A stretch of 64,000 bases of DNA from an uncultured Candidatus Cenarchaeum sp. (GTDB lineage Archaea > Thermoproteota > Nitrososphaeria > Nitrososphaerales > Nitrosopumilaceae), in assembly GCA_958295735.1 (NCBI GenBank), contig OY282369.1:1658161-1722160 (forward strand). The letters run 5' to 3'. The first letter of the stretch is position 1. The number at the start of each line of letters is the position of its first letter. Below are positions 26,401-35,935 of the stretch, in pieces. The position numbers and the translations under genes are program-made. Under the pieces are notes generated by a model. That model was not told the DNA's origin. It was given only the letters and a program-made list of their open reading frames with translations, and made no database searches.

Positions 26401-29400
26401 GACACGCTGATAGAGGTGTGGCAGGTGGCCGAGTACCAGGCTCCGGACGAAGTCAACGCGACCAACGCCGGCCCCGTGGGCCACGACCTGGACCTCTCCA
26501 TAGGCTACCACATGAACAACGCAACGCTTGGCTCCATCCTGGACAAGGCAATTGACTACATCACCGAAGATGAGAGGAACAGCATACTCAGGGACACCCC
26601 GCTGTCTCCCTCGTCCGAGCTGGGCCTGACCGATGCAGAGAAGCAGTACCTCGCTGGCCTGACGGGGAAGCTGAACGTGGGCTACGCGCCGGACTGGGCC
26701 CCGTACGAATACTACGAGGACGGCGAGCTCAAGGGCCTGCCGGTAGCCTACACGAACAGGCTGAGCGAGATGCTTGACGTGGAGTTCGCCACGGCCCCCG
26801 GAATCACGAACTGGGTCGACTCGCTCAACGCCATAGCTGACGGTTCTGCCGACGTGCTGTTCAACGTGGAGGACACGGCAGATCGCCGCTCCACGTACAA
26901 CATGGGCTTCACGGATGCCCACACCGACGTTCCGTGGGATGTCATCACCAACGGCGACAGCCCGCCCGTCACCGCAGCCGATCTTGAATCCACGAACGAT
27001 CTCCCGACCCTCTGGATGGAGACGGGCGAGATCGACCGGCCGGCGTGGTACGCGGCCGGCAACGGCACCGATGAGTTCCAGTTCCGCTACGTGGTGCAGG
27101 CAGGAGACGCGACGCCAGACCTGAACTACAACGGCACCGGAGCGCTAGATTACGGCGTCACGACCATCCGCGATGCCGCGTCCGATGTTGCCATTCCCCA
27201 GGGCATCCTCGTCCTGCCATTAGCCGGCTCCGGCAACGCCCTCTCGGACAACAAGAACATCGTGATCGACACCGCACCCGCGCCCGACACGAGTACGGCC
27301 GTGATCAACGTCACGTCCTCGAACGACGACGGCGCGTACACCACTGGCGACGCGATCAGCATCGCCGTCTCGTTCAACGAAGCCGTCAGCATAATGCCAG
27401 AGCCGGAGGACATCACTGTCGGCATCGGCCAAGACTACGCCATAGAGTCGTGGCTGAATACGGAGAGGCCCAGCCTCATGTACATGGAATACACGCGGCA
27501 CACAGACATGTTCAACGCCTTGGTGGCCGGGGAAATAGACGCGATCATTGAGGCTTGGGACGTGGCCAAGTACCAGGCCGACCGTTCCGGAATCGCGAGC
27601 CTTGACCTATTCAACGAAGGCGAGTCGGGCGACGTACTCGCGCTCTCATTGGGCTACAACATGGACAACGGAACGCTAGGTTCCATACTGGACAAGGCCG
27701 TCGGCAACTTGTCGGATGCCGAAAAGGAGCGCATGTTCAGGGATGCCCCGCCCACTCCAGCCGCCGAGCTGGGCCTGACCGCCGACGAGATTACGTACCT
27801 TGAGGCTCTGGAAGGACCGCTCCGCGTGGCCTACGATCCGGAATGGAAGCCGCTGGAATACCTTGAGGACGGCGAGCTCAAGGGCCTGCCCGCCGCCTAC
27901 ACGAGCAGGCTCGGCGAGGCGCTTGACGTGAAGTTTGCCCCCGCGAACATTACCAGCTGGACGGACGCGCTTGAGCAGGTAGGAAACGGCACCGCCGACG
28001 TGATGTTCAGCGTCAACGACACGGCAGAGCGCCGCGCCACGTACGACATGAGATTTACCGCCGCCCACACCACCATACCTTGGGTGATGGTGACGAACGG
28101 AACGAATTCCGATGTCCGCGCCGACAACTTGGGCAACATCAACATCGGCATCATAACGGACTATTCCGTGGAGGCTTGGCTGATAGCGGAAGGGCACGAC
28201 TACACCGAGTACGACACGCACGCGGACGCCTTTGCGGCGCTCGGGGACGGAACGATAGACACGCTGGTAGAGGTGTGGCAGGTGGCCGAGTACCAGGCTC
28301 CTGACGAAGTCAACGCGACCAACGCCGGCCCCGTGGGCCACAACCTGGACCTCTCCATAGGCTACCACATGGCCAACGGAACGCTTGGCACCATCTTGGA
28401 CAAGGCCGTCGCCTACATCCCGGCTGACGAGAGGAACAGCATACTCAGGGACACCCCGCTGTCTCCCTCGTCCGAGCTGGGCCTGACCGCCGCGGAGACG
28501 GCGTACCTTGTCAACAAGACGCTCAACGTGGCCTACGCGCCGGACTGGGCCCCGTACGAGTACTACGAGGACGGCGAGCTCAAGGGCCTGCCGGTGGCCT
28601 ACACGAACAGGCTGAGCGAGATGCTTGACGTGAAGTTCGCCACGGCCCCCGGAATCACGAACTGGGTCGACTCGCTCAACGCCATAGCTGGCGGCACTGC
28701 CGACGTGCTGTTCAACGTGGAGGACACGGAAGAGCGCCGTTCCACGTACAACATGGGCTTCACGGATGCCCACACCGACGTTCCGTGGGACGTCATCACC
28801 AACGGCGCCACCTCGTCCGTCACCCCAGCCGATCTCGAATCTACGAACGAACTCCCGACCCTCTGGATGGAGACGGGCGCGATCGACCGGCCGGCAGGCT
28901 ACGCGGGCGGCAGCGGCACCGACGAGTTCCAGTTCCGCTACGTGGTGCAGGCCGGAGACGCAACGCCAGACTTGAACTACAACGGCACCGGGGCGCTCGT
29001 TCCCAACGGCGTGACTTTCCACGATGCGGCATCCATGGTTGCCATTCCGCAGGGCGACCTCGTCCTGCCCGAGGCCGGCTCCGGCAACGCCCTCTCGGAC
29101 AACAAGGACATCATGATCGATGCCAAGAGCACTGCCGTGACTAGTGTCACCTCCCCTGACAACGATGCCACGTACACCGAGGGCGACGTGATCAACGTCA
29201 CCGTCTCGTTCAACGAGCCCGTCAGCATAATGCCGGACATCACTGTCGGCATCGGCCAAGACTACGCCATAGAGTCGTGGCTGAACACGGAGAGGCCCGG
29301 CCTCAAGTACTTGGAATACACGCGGCACACAGACATGTTCAACGCCTTGGTGGCCGGGGAAATAGACGCGATCATTGAGGCTTGGGACGTGGCCGAGTAC

Positions 29401-32400
29401 TTGGCCGACCGCTCCGGAATCGCGGGCCTTGATCTGAAAAACAACAACGGGTCGGGCGACGTCCTCGCGCTCTCCTTGGGCTACAACATGGACAACGCAG
29501 AGCTGGGTTCCATACTGAACAAGGCAGTCGGCGACATGTCGGATGCTGAAAAGCAGCGCATGTTCAGGGATGCTCCTCCCTCCCCATCGTCCGAGCTGAA
29601 CCTCACCGCCGCCGAGATTGCGTACCTTGATGGCTTGGAGGGACCGCTCCGCGTGGCCTACGATCCGGAATGGAAGCCGCTGGAATACCTTGAGGACGGC
29701 GAGCTCAAGGGCCTGCCCGCCGCCTACACGAGCAGGCTCGGCGAGGCGCTTGACGTGGAGTTTGCCCCCGCGAACATCACAAGCTGGACGGACGCGCTTG
29801 AGCAGGTAGGGAACGGCACCGCCGACGTGATGTTCAGCGTCAACGACACGGCGGAGCGCCGCTCCACGCACGAGATGAATTTCACGGACGCCCACACCAC
29901 AATACCTTGGGTGATGGTGACGGACGGAACGAATGATGATGTCCGCGCCGACAACTTGGGTAGCGTCAGAATCGGCATCATAACGGACTATTCCGTGGAA
30001 GCTTGGCTGACGGCGGAAGGGCACGCCTACACAGAGTACGACACGCACGCGGCCGCCTTTGAGGCGCTCGAGGACGGAACGATAGACACGCTGATAGAGG
30101 TGTGGCAGGTGGCCGAGTACCAGGCTCCGGACGAAGTCAACGCGACCAACGCCGGCCCCGTGGGCCACGACCTGGACCTCTCCATAGGCTACCACATGAA
30201 CAACGCAACGCTTGGCTCCATCCTGGACAAGGCAATTGACTACATCACCGAAGATGAGAGGAACAGCATACTCAGGGACACCCCGCTGTCTCCCTCGTCC
30301 GAGCTGGGCCTGACCGCCGCGGAGACGGCGTACCTTGTCAACAAGACGCTCAACGTGGGCTACGCGCCGGACTGGGCCCCGTACGAATACTACGAGGACG
30401 GCGAGCTCAAGGGCCTGCCGGTGGCCTACACGAACAGGCTGAGCGAGATGCTTGACGTGGAGTTCGCCACGGCCCCCGGAATCACGAACTGGGTCGACTC
30501 GCTCAACGCCATAGCTGGCGGCACCGCCGACGTGCTGTTCAACGTGGAGGACACGGCAGATCGCCGCTCCACGTACAACATGGGCTTCACGGATGCCCAC
30601 ACCGACGTTCCGTGGGACGTCATCACCAACGGCGACAGCCCGCCCGTCACCGCGGCCGATCTTGAATCCGCAAGCGACACTCCGACCCTCTGGATGGAGA
30701 CGGGCGCGATCGACCGGCCGGCAGGCTACGCGGGCGGCAGCGGCACCGACGAGTTCCAGTTCCGCTACGTGGTGCAGGCCGGAGACGCGACGCCCGACCT
30801 GAACTACAACGGCACCGGGGCGCTCGTTCCCAACGGCGTGACTTTCCACGATGCGGCATCCATGGTTGCCATTCCGCAGGGCGACCTCGTCCTGCCCGAG
30901 GCCGGCTCCGGCAACGCCCTCTCGGACAACAAGGACATCGCGATTGTTTCCACACCTACGATCAACACGGCAGTGACCAGCGTCACGTCCTCGAACGACG
31001 ACGGCCCGTACACCACTGGCGACGCGATCAGCATCGCCGTCTCGTTCAACGAGGCCGTCAGCATAATGCCAGAGCCGGAGGACATCACTATCGGCATCGG
31101 CCAGGACTACGCCATAGAGTCGTGGCTGAATACAGAGAGGCCCAGCCTCATGTATCTAGAGTACACGCGGCACACCGAGATGTTCAACGCCTTGGTGGCC
31201 GAGGATATAGACGCGATCATTGAAGCTTGGGCCGTGGCCAAGTACCAGGCCGACCGTTCTGGAATAGCTGGCCTTGACCTGTTCAACGAAGGCGAGTCGG
31301 GCGCCGTCCTCGCGCTCTCCTTGGGCTACAACATGGACAACGCAGAGCTTGGAACCATACTGAACAAGGCAGTCGGCGACATGTCGGATGCTGAAAAGCA
31401 GCGCATGTTCAGGGATGCTCCTCCCTCCCCATCATCCGAGCTGAACCTGACCGATGCAGAGATGCAGTACCTCGCCGGCCTGACGGGACCGCTCCGCGTG
31501 GCCTACGATCCGGAATGGAAGCCGCTGGAATACCTTGAGGACGGCGAGCTCAAGGGCCTGCCCGCCGCCTACACGAGCAGGCTCGGCGAGGCGCTTGACG
31601 TGAAGTTTGCCCCCGCGAACATTACCAGCTGGACGGACGCGCTTGAGCAGGTAGGAAACGGCACCGCCGACGTGATGTTCAGCGTCAACGACACGGCAGA
31701 GCGCCGCGCCACGTACGACATGAGATTTACCGCCGCCCACACCACCATACCTTGGGTGATGGTGACGAACGGAACGAATTCCGATGTCCGCGCCGACAAC
31801 TTGGGCAACATTGCGATCGGCATCATAACGGACTATGCCATAGAAGATTGGTTGGTGGCAGAGGGACACGACTACACCGAGTACGACACGCACGCGGACG
31901 CCTTTGCGGCGCTCGGGGCGGGAACGATAGACACGCTGATAGAGGTGTGGCAGGTGGCCGAGTACCAGGCTCCTGACGAACTCAACGTGAACAACGCCGG
32001 CTCCGTGGGCCATAACCTGGACCTCTCCATAGGCTACCACATGGCCAACGGAACGCTTGGCTCCATCTTGGACAAGGCCGTTGCCTACATCCCGGCTGAC
32101 GAGAGGAACAGCATACTCAGGGACACCCCGCTGTCCCCCGTGATTGACCTGACCGCCGCGGAGACGGCGTACCTCGCCGGCCTGACGGGACCTCTGAACG
32201 TGGCCTACGCGCCGGACTGGGCCCCGTACGAGTACTACGAGGACGGCGAGCTCAAGGGCCTGCCGGTGGCCTACACGAACAGGCTGAGCGAGATGCTTGA
32301 CGTGAAGTTCGCCACGGCCCCCGGAATCACGAACTGGGTCGACTCGCTCAACGCCATAGCTGGCGGCACTGCCGACGTGCTGTTCAACGTGGAGGACACG

Positions 32401-35400
32401 GCAGATCGCCGCTCCTTGTACAACATGGGCTTCACGGATGCCCACACCGACGTTCCGTGGGATGTCATCACCAACGGCGCCACCTCGTCCGTCACCCCAA
32501 CAGCTCTCGAATCCACGAACGATCTCCCGACGCTCTTGATGGAGACGGGCGCGATCGACCGGCCGGCAGGCTACGCGGGCGGTAGCGGCACCAACACGTT
32601 CCAGTTCCGCTACGTGGTGCAGGCAGGAGACGAGACGCCCGATCTGAACTACAAGGGCACCGGGGCGCTCGCGCCCAACGGCGTGACTTTCCATGCTGTA
32701 TCGACCATGGCCGCCATTCCTCCTAGCGGTCTCGTCCTGCCCGAGGCCGGCTCCGGCAACGCCCTCTCGGACAACAAGAACATCAGGATCGCGACATCGT
32801 TGGACGACCCGTCCACGGCCGTCGCCCAGGCATCGCCGGGAGGCACGGTAAACATACGGCCTGGCGAGTACGCCAACGTCGTGCTGACAATAGACAAGCC
32901 GCTGACGCTGTCTGCCACCAGGGGTCTAGCAACTTTCACGGGCGACTCTAGGCTGGTGATCAGCGGCGGCTCCGCCGCCGGCACGGTGACCGTCAGCGGC
33001 CTCACGTTTGACACCGGTTGCGGCACCGAGGCGCCCATCAAGGTCGCTCCTGCGAATGCAGGGGTGCGCAGGCCGGTGGTCATTGAGAACAACATGATCG
33101 CCAACACCTGCGCCGGCGCGATTGATCTCGTGTCCGACGGCAGCGCCACGCTCGGCATCGTCACGATCCGCAACAACGTGATCGAGGGTAGCAGTACCGG
33201 CGCCGCCATTGAAGGCGTACACAGCCTGTCAGACAGCGCGATAACGTCCAACTACATACTCGCGCGCAACTCTACGGGCGAGGGCATAACGCTGTCAGGC
33301 ACCGACGACGTGATCATATCGGACAACCACATAGCGGGAACGGCCGACGGGATTACGCTCATGCGCGGCTCGGACAACGCGATCATTGCCGGCAACACGT
33401 TGATCAACATCAGCAACGCCATACAGGTATGGGCCGACTCGAGCCGCGTGGTTGCCACCCTCAACACCATATCCGACGGCACCACTGCCTTTGCGGTGCG
33501 CACCGGCCAGAATGCAGAAGACATCGGCAACGCCATCCGGTTCAACCACAACATCGTGCTGGACTACGGTAGCAACACGGACTCCCTTATCGTGAACGAT
33601 GCAACGGGCACGCTCAACGCGAGTAGCAACTACTATCCCGTCGGCGCGCCGGCCGCAGTGACGTCAGGAAGTGGCGTCGAGTACCTGCCTATCGCCGCGG
33701 GACGCGGCCCGGTGGAGGTAGGCGGCCTGCTGGCGCTCACCGACCTGCCGTACTTTGACGGCCGAAACAACGTGGAGGCCGTAAAGCTTGCCTTTGACCG
33801 GTTCAACGAGGCGCAGGTGGGCACCTCTGGCATCTCGCTCGCGCTGAATCTGGCCGACCTTGACCTCGATGCGCCACTTGAAGACCTCAAGGCGATGCAC
33901 ATGGGCCTAGAGGACTCGGCATACCGCCCGGTGCTCCAGCACGAGATCGACTGGATGATCGGACTGTACAACAGCTCCGGCGCGACGGCCGCGTTCGAGG
34001 CGATAAACGCCCTGAACAGCAAGCAGGAGCACTATCCATTCGCGATCAACATGGATGGCCTCGTCCAGGCGAACGGGTACAACTCGTCCCGCCAGGGCGT
34101 GATGTCGGCGATAGCCGCCAACGCGACCGCCTTTGCCGCACTGCGTGACGATCTGGCCGCGGCAGGGAACGAGCCGGTCTGGTTTGACTATTCCATAACC
34201 AACCCCGTGACTGGCGAGACCCAGGCCAAGCGCTCGTTGCTTGCAATGCACGACCGGCACATATTCGGGGCAGGCTACTACACCGGCGACGGCCCGTCAT
34301 ACTATGTCGGCCCGTCTACGAGCGGGGCCATAACCGCGGTGAAGCCGTACGCCGATGCAAACGACCTCATCCTCGTCTCCCCGTCCTCGCTGGCCCCGTC
34401 CTTGGCCATGGCCGACGACGGCATATTCAGGCTGGCGCCGTCCGACAACAACCGAGCCCCGACGATCGCGAGCGTCTTGGTAAACTCCAGCATCAAGGGT
34501 GTCGTTCCCGTGGTCCAGGACGACGCGTACGGGAACGAGCTGGTCCGCCTGATAAAGAGCGAGTACACGGTTAGCTCCAACGGCGAATTCGGCGAAACCA
34601 TATCGTTCGCGAGCGGCAACACGGAGTGGTCCTCGCAACTGGTTGCCATGAATGCGGCCATTGACACCCTTTCCAGCAACGTGGCAAACAGGTCGCAACT
34701 GGCCGTGCTGTACATAGGCTTTGACCCGTCGTACGTGTCGCTGGCCGAGGCGGCGAACTCCTACTTGGCCCTGAGGACCGTGCCGTGGTTCACGTCAGAC
34801 GTGGCGTCCAGCCAGGCCGTGCTGGAAAGCCAGACCGCCTTGGACTTTTCGCGGATGACGAACCTATCGGCCCTCACATTCCATGTCGAGTCGAACAGCA
34901 TAACTGAGGCGGTGGACTCGGCAATCAGCACGCCTCCCGGCCCGGCCACCGCTACGACCGCCCCGCCGCTGGCGTACGCCTATTCCGCGTACGACTCGGT
35001 ATTCGTTCTGGGCCAGACACTGCTGGCCGGCGCCGACGGGCCGGCCGGAGTGCGCGACGGATTTGCGGATGCCGCGGCCGCCTATTCTGGCGCGCTCGGA
35101 AACCTGACGCTCGATGCGGCGGGCGACTTGGCCACGCCCAACACCTACGGCATATGGTCGGTCTCGCCCACCGCGACGGAATGGGTGCGTCCCTCCGCCG
35201 TCATAGAGGGCGAGCGGACGATGTGCGGCATATCGCTCTCGTCCCCGACGCTGGACTTCGGAAGCGTCAGGGCGGGCCAGATGTCCGGCACCGCTACCCA
35301 GACGCTAATGAACACAGGCACCGTGCCAGTGGGATCGATCACCATGACCGCTACCGCTTGGAGCATCTCCGCGACGGGAGGCACGATGCCGTCCTACCTG

Positions 35401-35586
35401 ACCGAGACCAAGTCGGAGAGCGCAACCGGCTTTGCGCCGCTCTCCCAGGGCTCGGTTGCCGCGCCGTCACTCTCGCAATCCGGCTCGGCTTCAGTCGACT
35501 TTAGGATCAACCTCCAGGGCCAGACCGCGTCAAGCGCCTCGCCCATATCCCAGGACGTATCGTACTCGGTCACCTGCGGCAGCTAG
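23428..35586 (+). CDS. Giant secreted protein: nested Venus-flytrap array, beta-helix and PBP-I/Cache-like domains
   Basis: One 4052-residue frame. Residues ~28-66 contain the export signal, ending AYGQDPP. Five units of ~610 residues follow (from about residues 71, 672, 1292, 1904 and 2516). Each reads: first half of an adhesin-type beta domain (GTYTTGDAINVTVSFNEAV), a flytrap lobe 2 (DITVGIGQDYAIESWL), a full flytrap domain (LRVAYDPEWKPLEYLEDG, then IGIITDYSVEAWL), a flytrap lobe 1 (LNVAYAPDWAPYEYYEDG), and the second half of the beta domain (GSGTDEFQFRYVVQAGD). The flytrap text matches the SBP_bac_3 domains of BvgS/EvgS-type sensors. Residues ~3125-3420 are right-handed beta-helix repeats. 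About 3430-3925 resembles a type-I periplasmic binding protein, with a Cache-like insert (HYPFAINMDG, VWFDYSITNPVTG). A C-terminal beta domain has two cysteines. No membrane anchor, PEFG signal or kinase is seen. G+C is visibly lower than in the neighbours. Its role is unknown; ligand binding at the cell surface is the natural guess. Confidence 0.93.
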   Translation: MSSHTKPSATQHHAATGLLDFRRASSLAMAAAAVALLVAAPLATNPDGSMGDNPVAWLAGGQAAYGQDPPAVVNVTAADGTYGLGAVVPITVAFDKTVHVTGSGIKVGVPQGHTIKSWLDDARPSLDYAEYDDYSEMLNDLKSGEIDALINFLKVVEYQKVEHNITGLPLHDNGTSGADAMLSFSYNKNNAMLGSVLDKAVADMSDAERERIFRDAELAPSSELGLTADEIAYLANLNGPLRVAYDPEWKPLEYLEDGELKGLPAAYTSRLGEALDVEFAPANIANWTDALEQIRDGTADVMFSVNATDDRRTTYNMSFTDAHTTIPWVLVTDGANSTINADNLTNINIGIITDYSVEAWLTAEGHAYTEYDTHAAAFEALEDGTIDTLIEVWQVAEYQAPDEVNATNAGPVGHDLDLSIGYHMNNATLGSILDKAIDYITEDERNSILRDTPLSPVIDLTAAEAAYLVNKTLNVAYAPDWAPYEYYEDGELKGLPVAYMNRLSEMLDVEFSVVPNIATWLGALSTIKSGTADVMFGVVDTDAHRNDYDMAFTSTHTTTPWVIITSNGTVTRQLIAAPFLGMVTDDIYRMASYHSGSGSSAITFNYLVQHGDTSPDLDYANDDALVVAGNAKIENSSSGPVGSANLTLPLPGGIGSLGETSDLIINAAIDTRIVDVTSPDGDGTYTTGDAINVTVSFNEAVYTEPEAKDITVGIGQDYAIESWLNTERPGLKYLEYTRHTDMFNALVAGEIDAIIEAWDVAEYLADRSGIAGLDLKNNNGSGDVLALSLGYNMDNAELGSILNKAVGDMSDAEKQRMFRDAPPSPSSELNLTAAEIAYLDGLEEPLRVAYDPEWKPLEYLEDGELKGLPAAYTSRLGEALDVEFAPANIANWTDALEQIRDGTADVMFSVNATDDRRTTYNMSFTDAHTTIPWVLVTDGANSTIIADNLTNINIGIITDYSVEAWLTAEGHAYTEYDTHAAAFEALEDGTIDTLIEVWQVAEYQAPDEVNATNAGPVGHDLDLSIGYHMNNATLGSILDKAIDYITEDERNSILRDTPLSPSSELGLTDAEKQYLAGLTGKLNVGYAPDWAPYEYYEDGELKGLPVAYTNRLSEMLDVEFATAPGITNWVDSLNAIADGSADVLFNVEDTADRRSTYNMGFTDAHTDVPWDVITNGDSPPVTAADLESTNDLPTLWMETGEIDRPAWYAAGNGTDEFQFRYVVQAGDATPDLNYNGTGALDYGVTTIRDAASDVAIPQGILVLPLAGSGNALSDNKNIVIDTAPAPDTSTAVINVTSSNDDGAYTTGDAISIAVSFNEAVSIMPEPEDITVGIGQDYAIESWLNTERPSLMYMEYTRHTDMFNALVAGEIDAIIEAWDVAKYQADRSGIASLDLFNEGESGDVLALSLGYNMDNGTLGSILDKAVGNLSDAEKERMFRDAPPTPAAELGLTADEITYLEALEGPLRVAYDPEWKPLEYLEDGELKGLPAAYTSRLGEALDVKFAPANITSWTDALEQVGNGTADVMFSVNDTAERRATYDMRFTAAHTTIPWVMVTNGTNSDVRADNLGNINIGIITDYSVEAWLIAEGHDYTEYDTHADAFAALGDGTIDTLVEVWQVAEYQAPDEVNATNAGPVGHNLDLSIGYHMANGTLGTILDKAVAYIPADERNSILRDTPLSPSSELGLTAAETAYLVNKTLNVAYAPDWAPYEYYEDGELKGLPVAYTNRLSEMLDVKFATAPGITNWVDSLNAIAGGTADVLFNVEDTEERRSTYNMGFTDAHTDVPWDVITNGATSSVTPADLESTNELPTLWMETGAIDRPAGYAGGSGTDEFQFRYVVQAGDATPDLNYNGTGALVPNGVTFHDAASMVAIPQGDLVLPEAGSGNALSDNKDIMIDAKSTAVTSVTSPDNDATYTEGDVINVTVSFNEPVSIMPDITVGIGQDYAIESWLNTERPGLKYLEYTRHTDMFNALVAGEIDAIIEAWDVAEYLADRSGIAGLDLKNNNGSGDVLALSLGYNMDNAELGSILNKAVGDMSDAEKQRMFRDAPPSPSSELNLTAAEIAYLDGLEGPLRVAYDPEWKPLEYLEDGELKGLPAAYTSRLGEALDVEFAPANITSWTDALEQVGNGTADVMFSVNDTAERRSTHEMNFTDAHTTIPWVMVTDGTNDDVRADNLGSVRIGIITDYSVEAWLTAEGHAYTEYDTHAAAFEALEDGTIDTLIEVWQVAEYQAPDEVNATNAGPVGHDLDLSIGYHMNNATLGSILDKAIDYITEDERNSILRDTPLSPSSELGLTAAETAYLVNKTLNVGYAPDWAPYEYYEDGELKGLPVAYTNRLSEMLDVEFATAPGITNWVDSLNAIAGGTADVLFNVEDTADRRSTYNMGFTDAHTDVPWDVITNGDSPPVTAADLESASDTPTLWMETGAIDRPAGYAGGSGTDEFQFRYVVQAGDATPDLNYNGTGALVPNGVTFHDAASMVAIPQGDLVLPEAGSGNALSDNKDIAIVSTPTINTAVTSVTSSNDDGPYTTGDAISIAVSFNEAVSIMPEPEDITIGIGQDYAIESWLNTERPSLMYLEYTRHTEMFNALVAEDIDAIIEAWAVAKYQADRSGIAGLDLFNEGESGAVLALSLGYNMDNAELGTILNKAVGDMSDAEKQRMFRDAPPSPSSELNLTDAEMQYLAGLTGPLRVAYDPEWKPLEYLEDGELKGLPAAYTSRLGEALDVKFAPANITSWTDALEQVGNGTADVMFSVNDTAERRATYDMRFTAAHTTIPWVMVTNGTNSDVRADNLGNIAIGIITDYAIEDWLVAEGHDYTEYDTHADAFAALGAGTIDTLIEVWQVAEYQAPDELNVNNAGSVGHNLDLSIGYHMANGTLGSILDKAVAYIPADERNSILRDTPLSPVIDLTAAETAYLAGLTGPLNVAYAPDWAPYEYYEDGELKGLPVAYTNRLSEMLDVKFATAPGITNWVDSLNAIAGGTADVLFNVEDTADRRSLYNMGFTDAHTDVPWDVITNGATSSVTPTALESTNDLPTLLMETGAIDRPAGYAGGSGTNTFQFRYVVQAGDETPDLNYKGTGALAPNGVTFHAVSTMAAIPPSGLVLPEAGSGNALSDNKNIRIATSLDDPSTAVAQASPGGTVNIRPGEYANVVLTIDKPLTLSATRGLATFTGDSRLVISGGSAAGTVTVSGLTFDTGCGTEAPIKVAPANAGVRRPVVIENNMIANTCAGAIDLVSDGSATLGIVTIRNNVIEGSSTGAAIEGVHSLSDSAITSNYILARNSTGEGITLSGTDDVIISDNHIAGTADGITLMRGSDNAIIAGNTLINISNAIQVWADSSRVVATLNTISDGTTAFAVRTGQNAEDIGNAIRFNHNIVLDYGSNTDSLIVNDATGTLNASSNYYPVGAPAAVTSGSGVEYLPIAAGRGPVEVGGLLALTDLPYFDGRNNVEAVKLAFDRFNEAQVGTSGISLALNLADLDLDAPLEDLKAMHMGLEDSAYRPVLQHEIDWMIGLYNSSGATAAFEAINALNSKQEHYPFAINMDGLVQANGYNSSRQGVMSAIAANATAFAALRDDLAAAGNEPVWFDYSITNPVTGETQAKRSLLAMHDRHIFGAGYYTGDGPSYYVGPSTSGAITAVKPYADANDLILVSPSSLAPSLAMADDGIFRLAPSDNNRAPTIASVLVNSSIKGVVPVVQDDAYGNELVRLIKSEYTVSSNGEFGETISFASGNTEWSSQLVAMNAAIDTLSSNVANRSQLAVLYIGFDPSYVSLAEAANSYLALRTVPWFTSDVASSQAVLESQTALDFSRMTNLSALTFHVESNSITEAVDSAISTPPGPATATTAPPLAYAYSAYDSVFVLGQTLLAGADGPAGVRDGFADAAAAYSGALGNLTLDAAGDLATPNTYGIWSVSPTATEWVRPSAVIEGERTMCGISLSSPTLDFGSVRAGQMSGTATQTLMNTGTVPVGSITMTATAWSISATGGTMPSYLTETKSESATGFAPLSQGSVAAPSLSQSGSASVDFRINLQGQTASSASPISQDVSYSVTCGS
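23638..32800 (+). repeat. Five ~1.83-kb tandem coding units in the giant gene
   Basis: Units begin at about 23638, 25441, 27301, 29137 and 30973. Unit 1 is the most diverged, mainly in its first part and its beta-domain half. Long stretches are almost identical: the lobe-2 segments of units 2 and 4 (about 25560-25960 and 29246-29645), and the central flytrap of units 1 and 2. Units 3 and 5 share other variants. The pattern suggests repeated duplication and gene conversion. Confidence 0.92.
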
Positions 35587-35935
35587 CGCGCACGGGCCAG
35601 CGCGCCTGCCGGCCGCAACCGCGCAGGCACTTTCGCTGATTCGGGCACGCGCCCGACTATCTGGCGCAGGCAACCTCGCGCCGGCAACCGCGTGAACGGT
35701 CCCCGTCTGCCCGCCACACGATGCCGTATTCCGCCTTGCGCGAATCCAACCGCGCGGCGTTTCCGCGGCAGGCTGGGGATGCATCTCCCGCCGCCGGGAG
35801 CGGGGCCGCATCCGCTGCGGGGTGGCGGCAACTGCCGCGCGCAACCTACAAAACCAAGCGCGCCGCGATGCCTGACCGCGATCGCCAATTGCAACGTTGC
35901 GCCGGATCCGGCCTGCCCGCGCCGGGCCTTCTGCC
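35587..35935. other. Intergenic region between the giant gene and eS30
   Basis: G+C-rich, with no gene. The first ~70 bases resemble a diverged family-B repeat (CCAGCGCGCCTGCCGGC, then GCGCAGGCACTTTCGCTGAT). GGTTTTGTAGG on the minus strand near 35850 may be a weak terminator for eS30. Confidence 0.5.

Noticed and set aside
27676-30849. A 1057-codon minus-strand frame inside the giant gene
   Set aside because: It repeats with the same period as the sense repeats and encodes Val/Arg/His-rich text without domains: a shadow of the tandem array.
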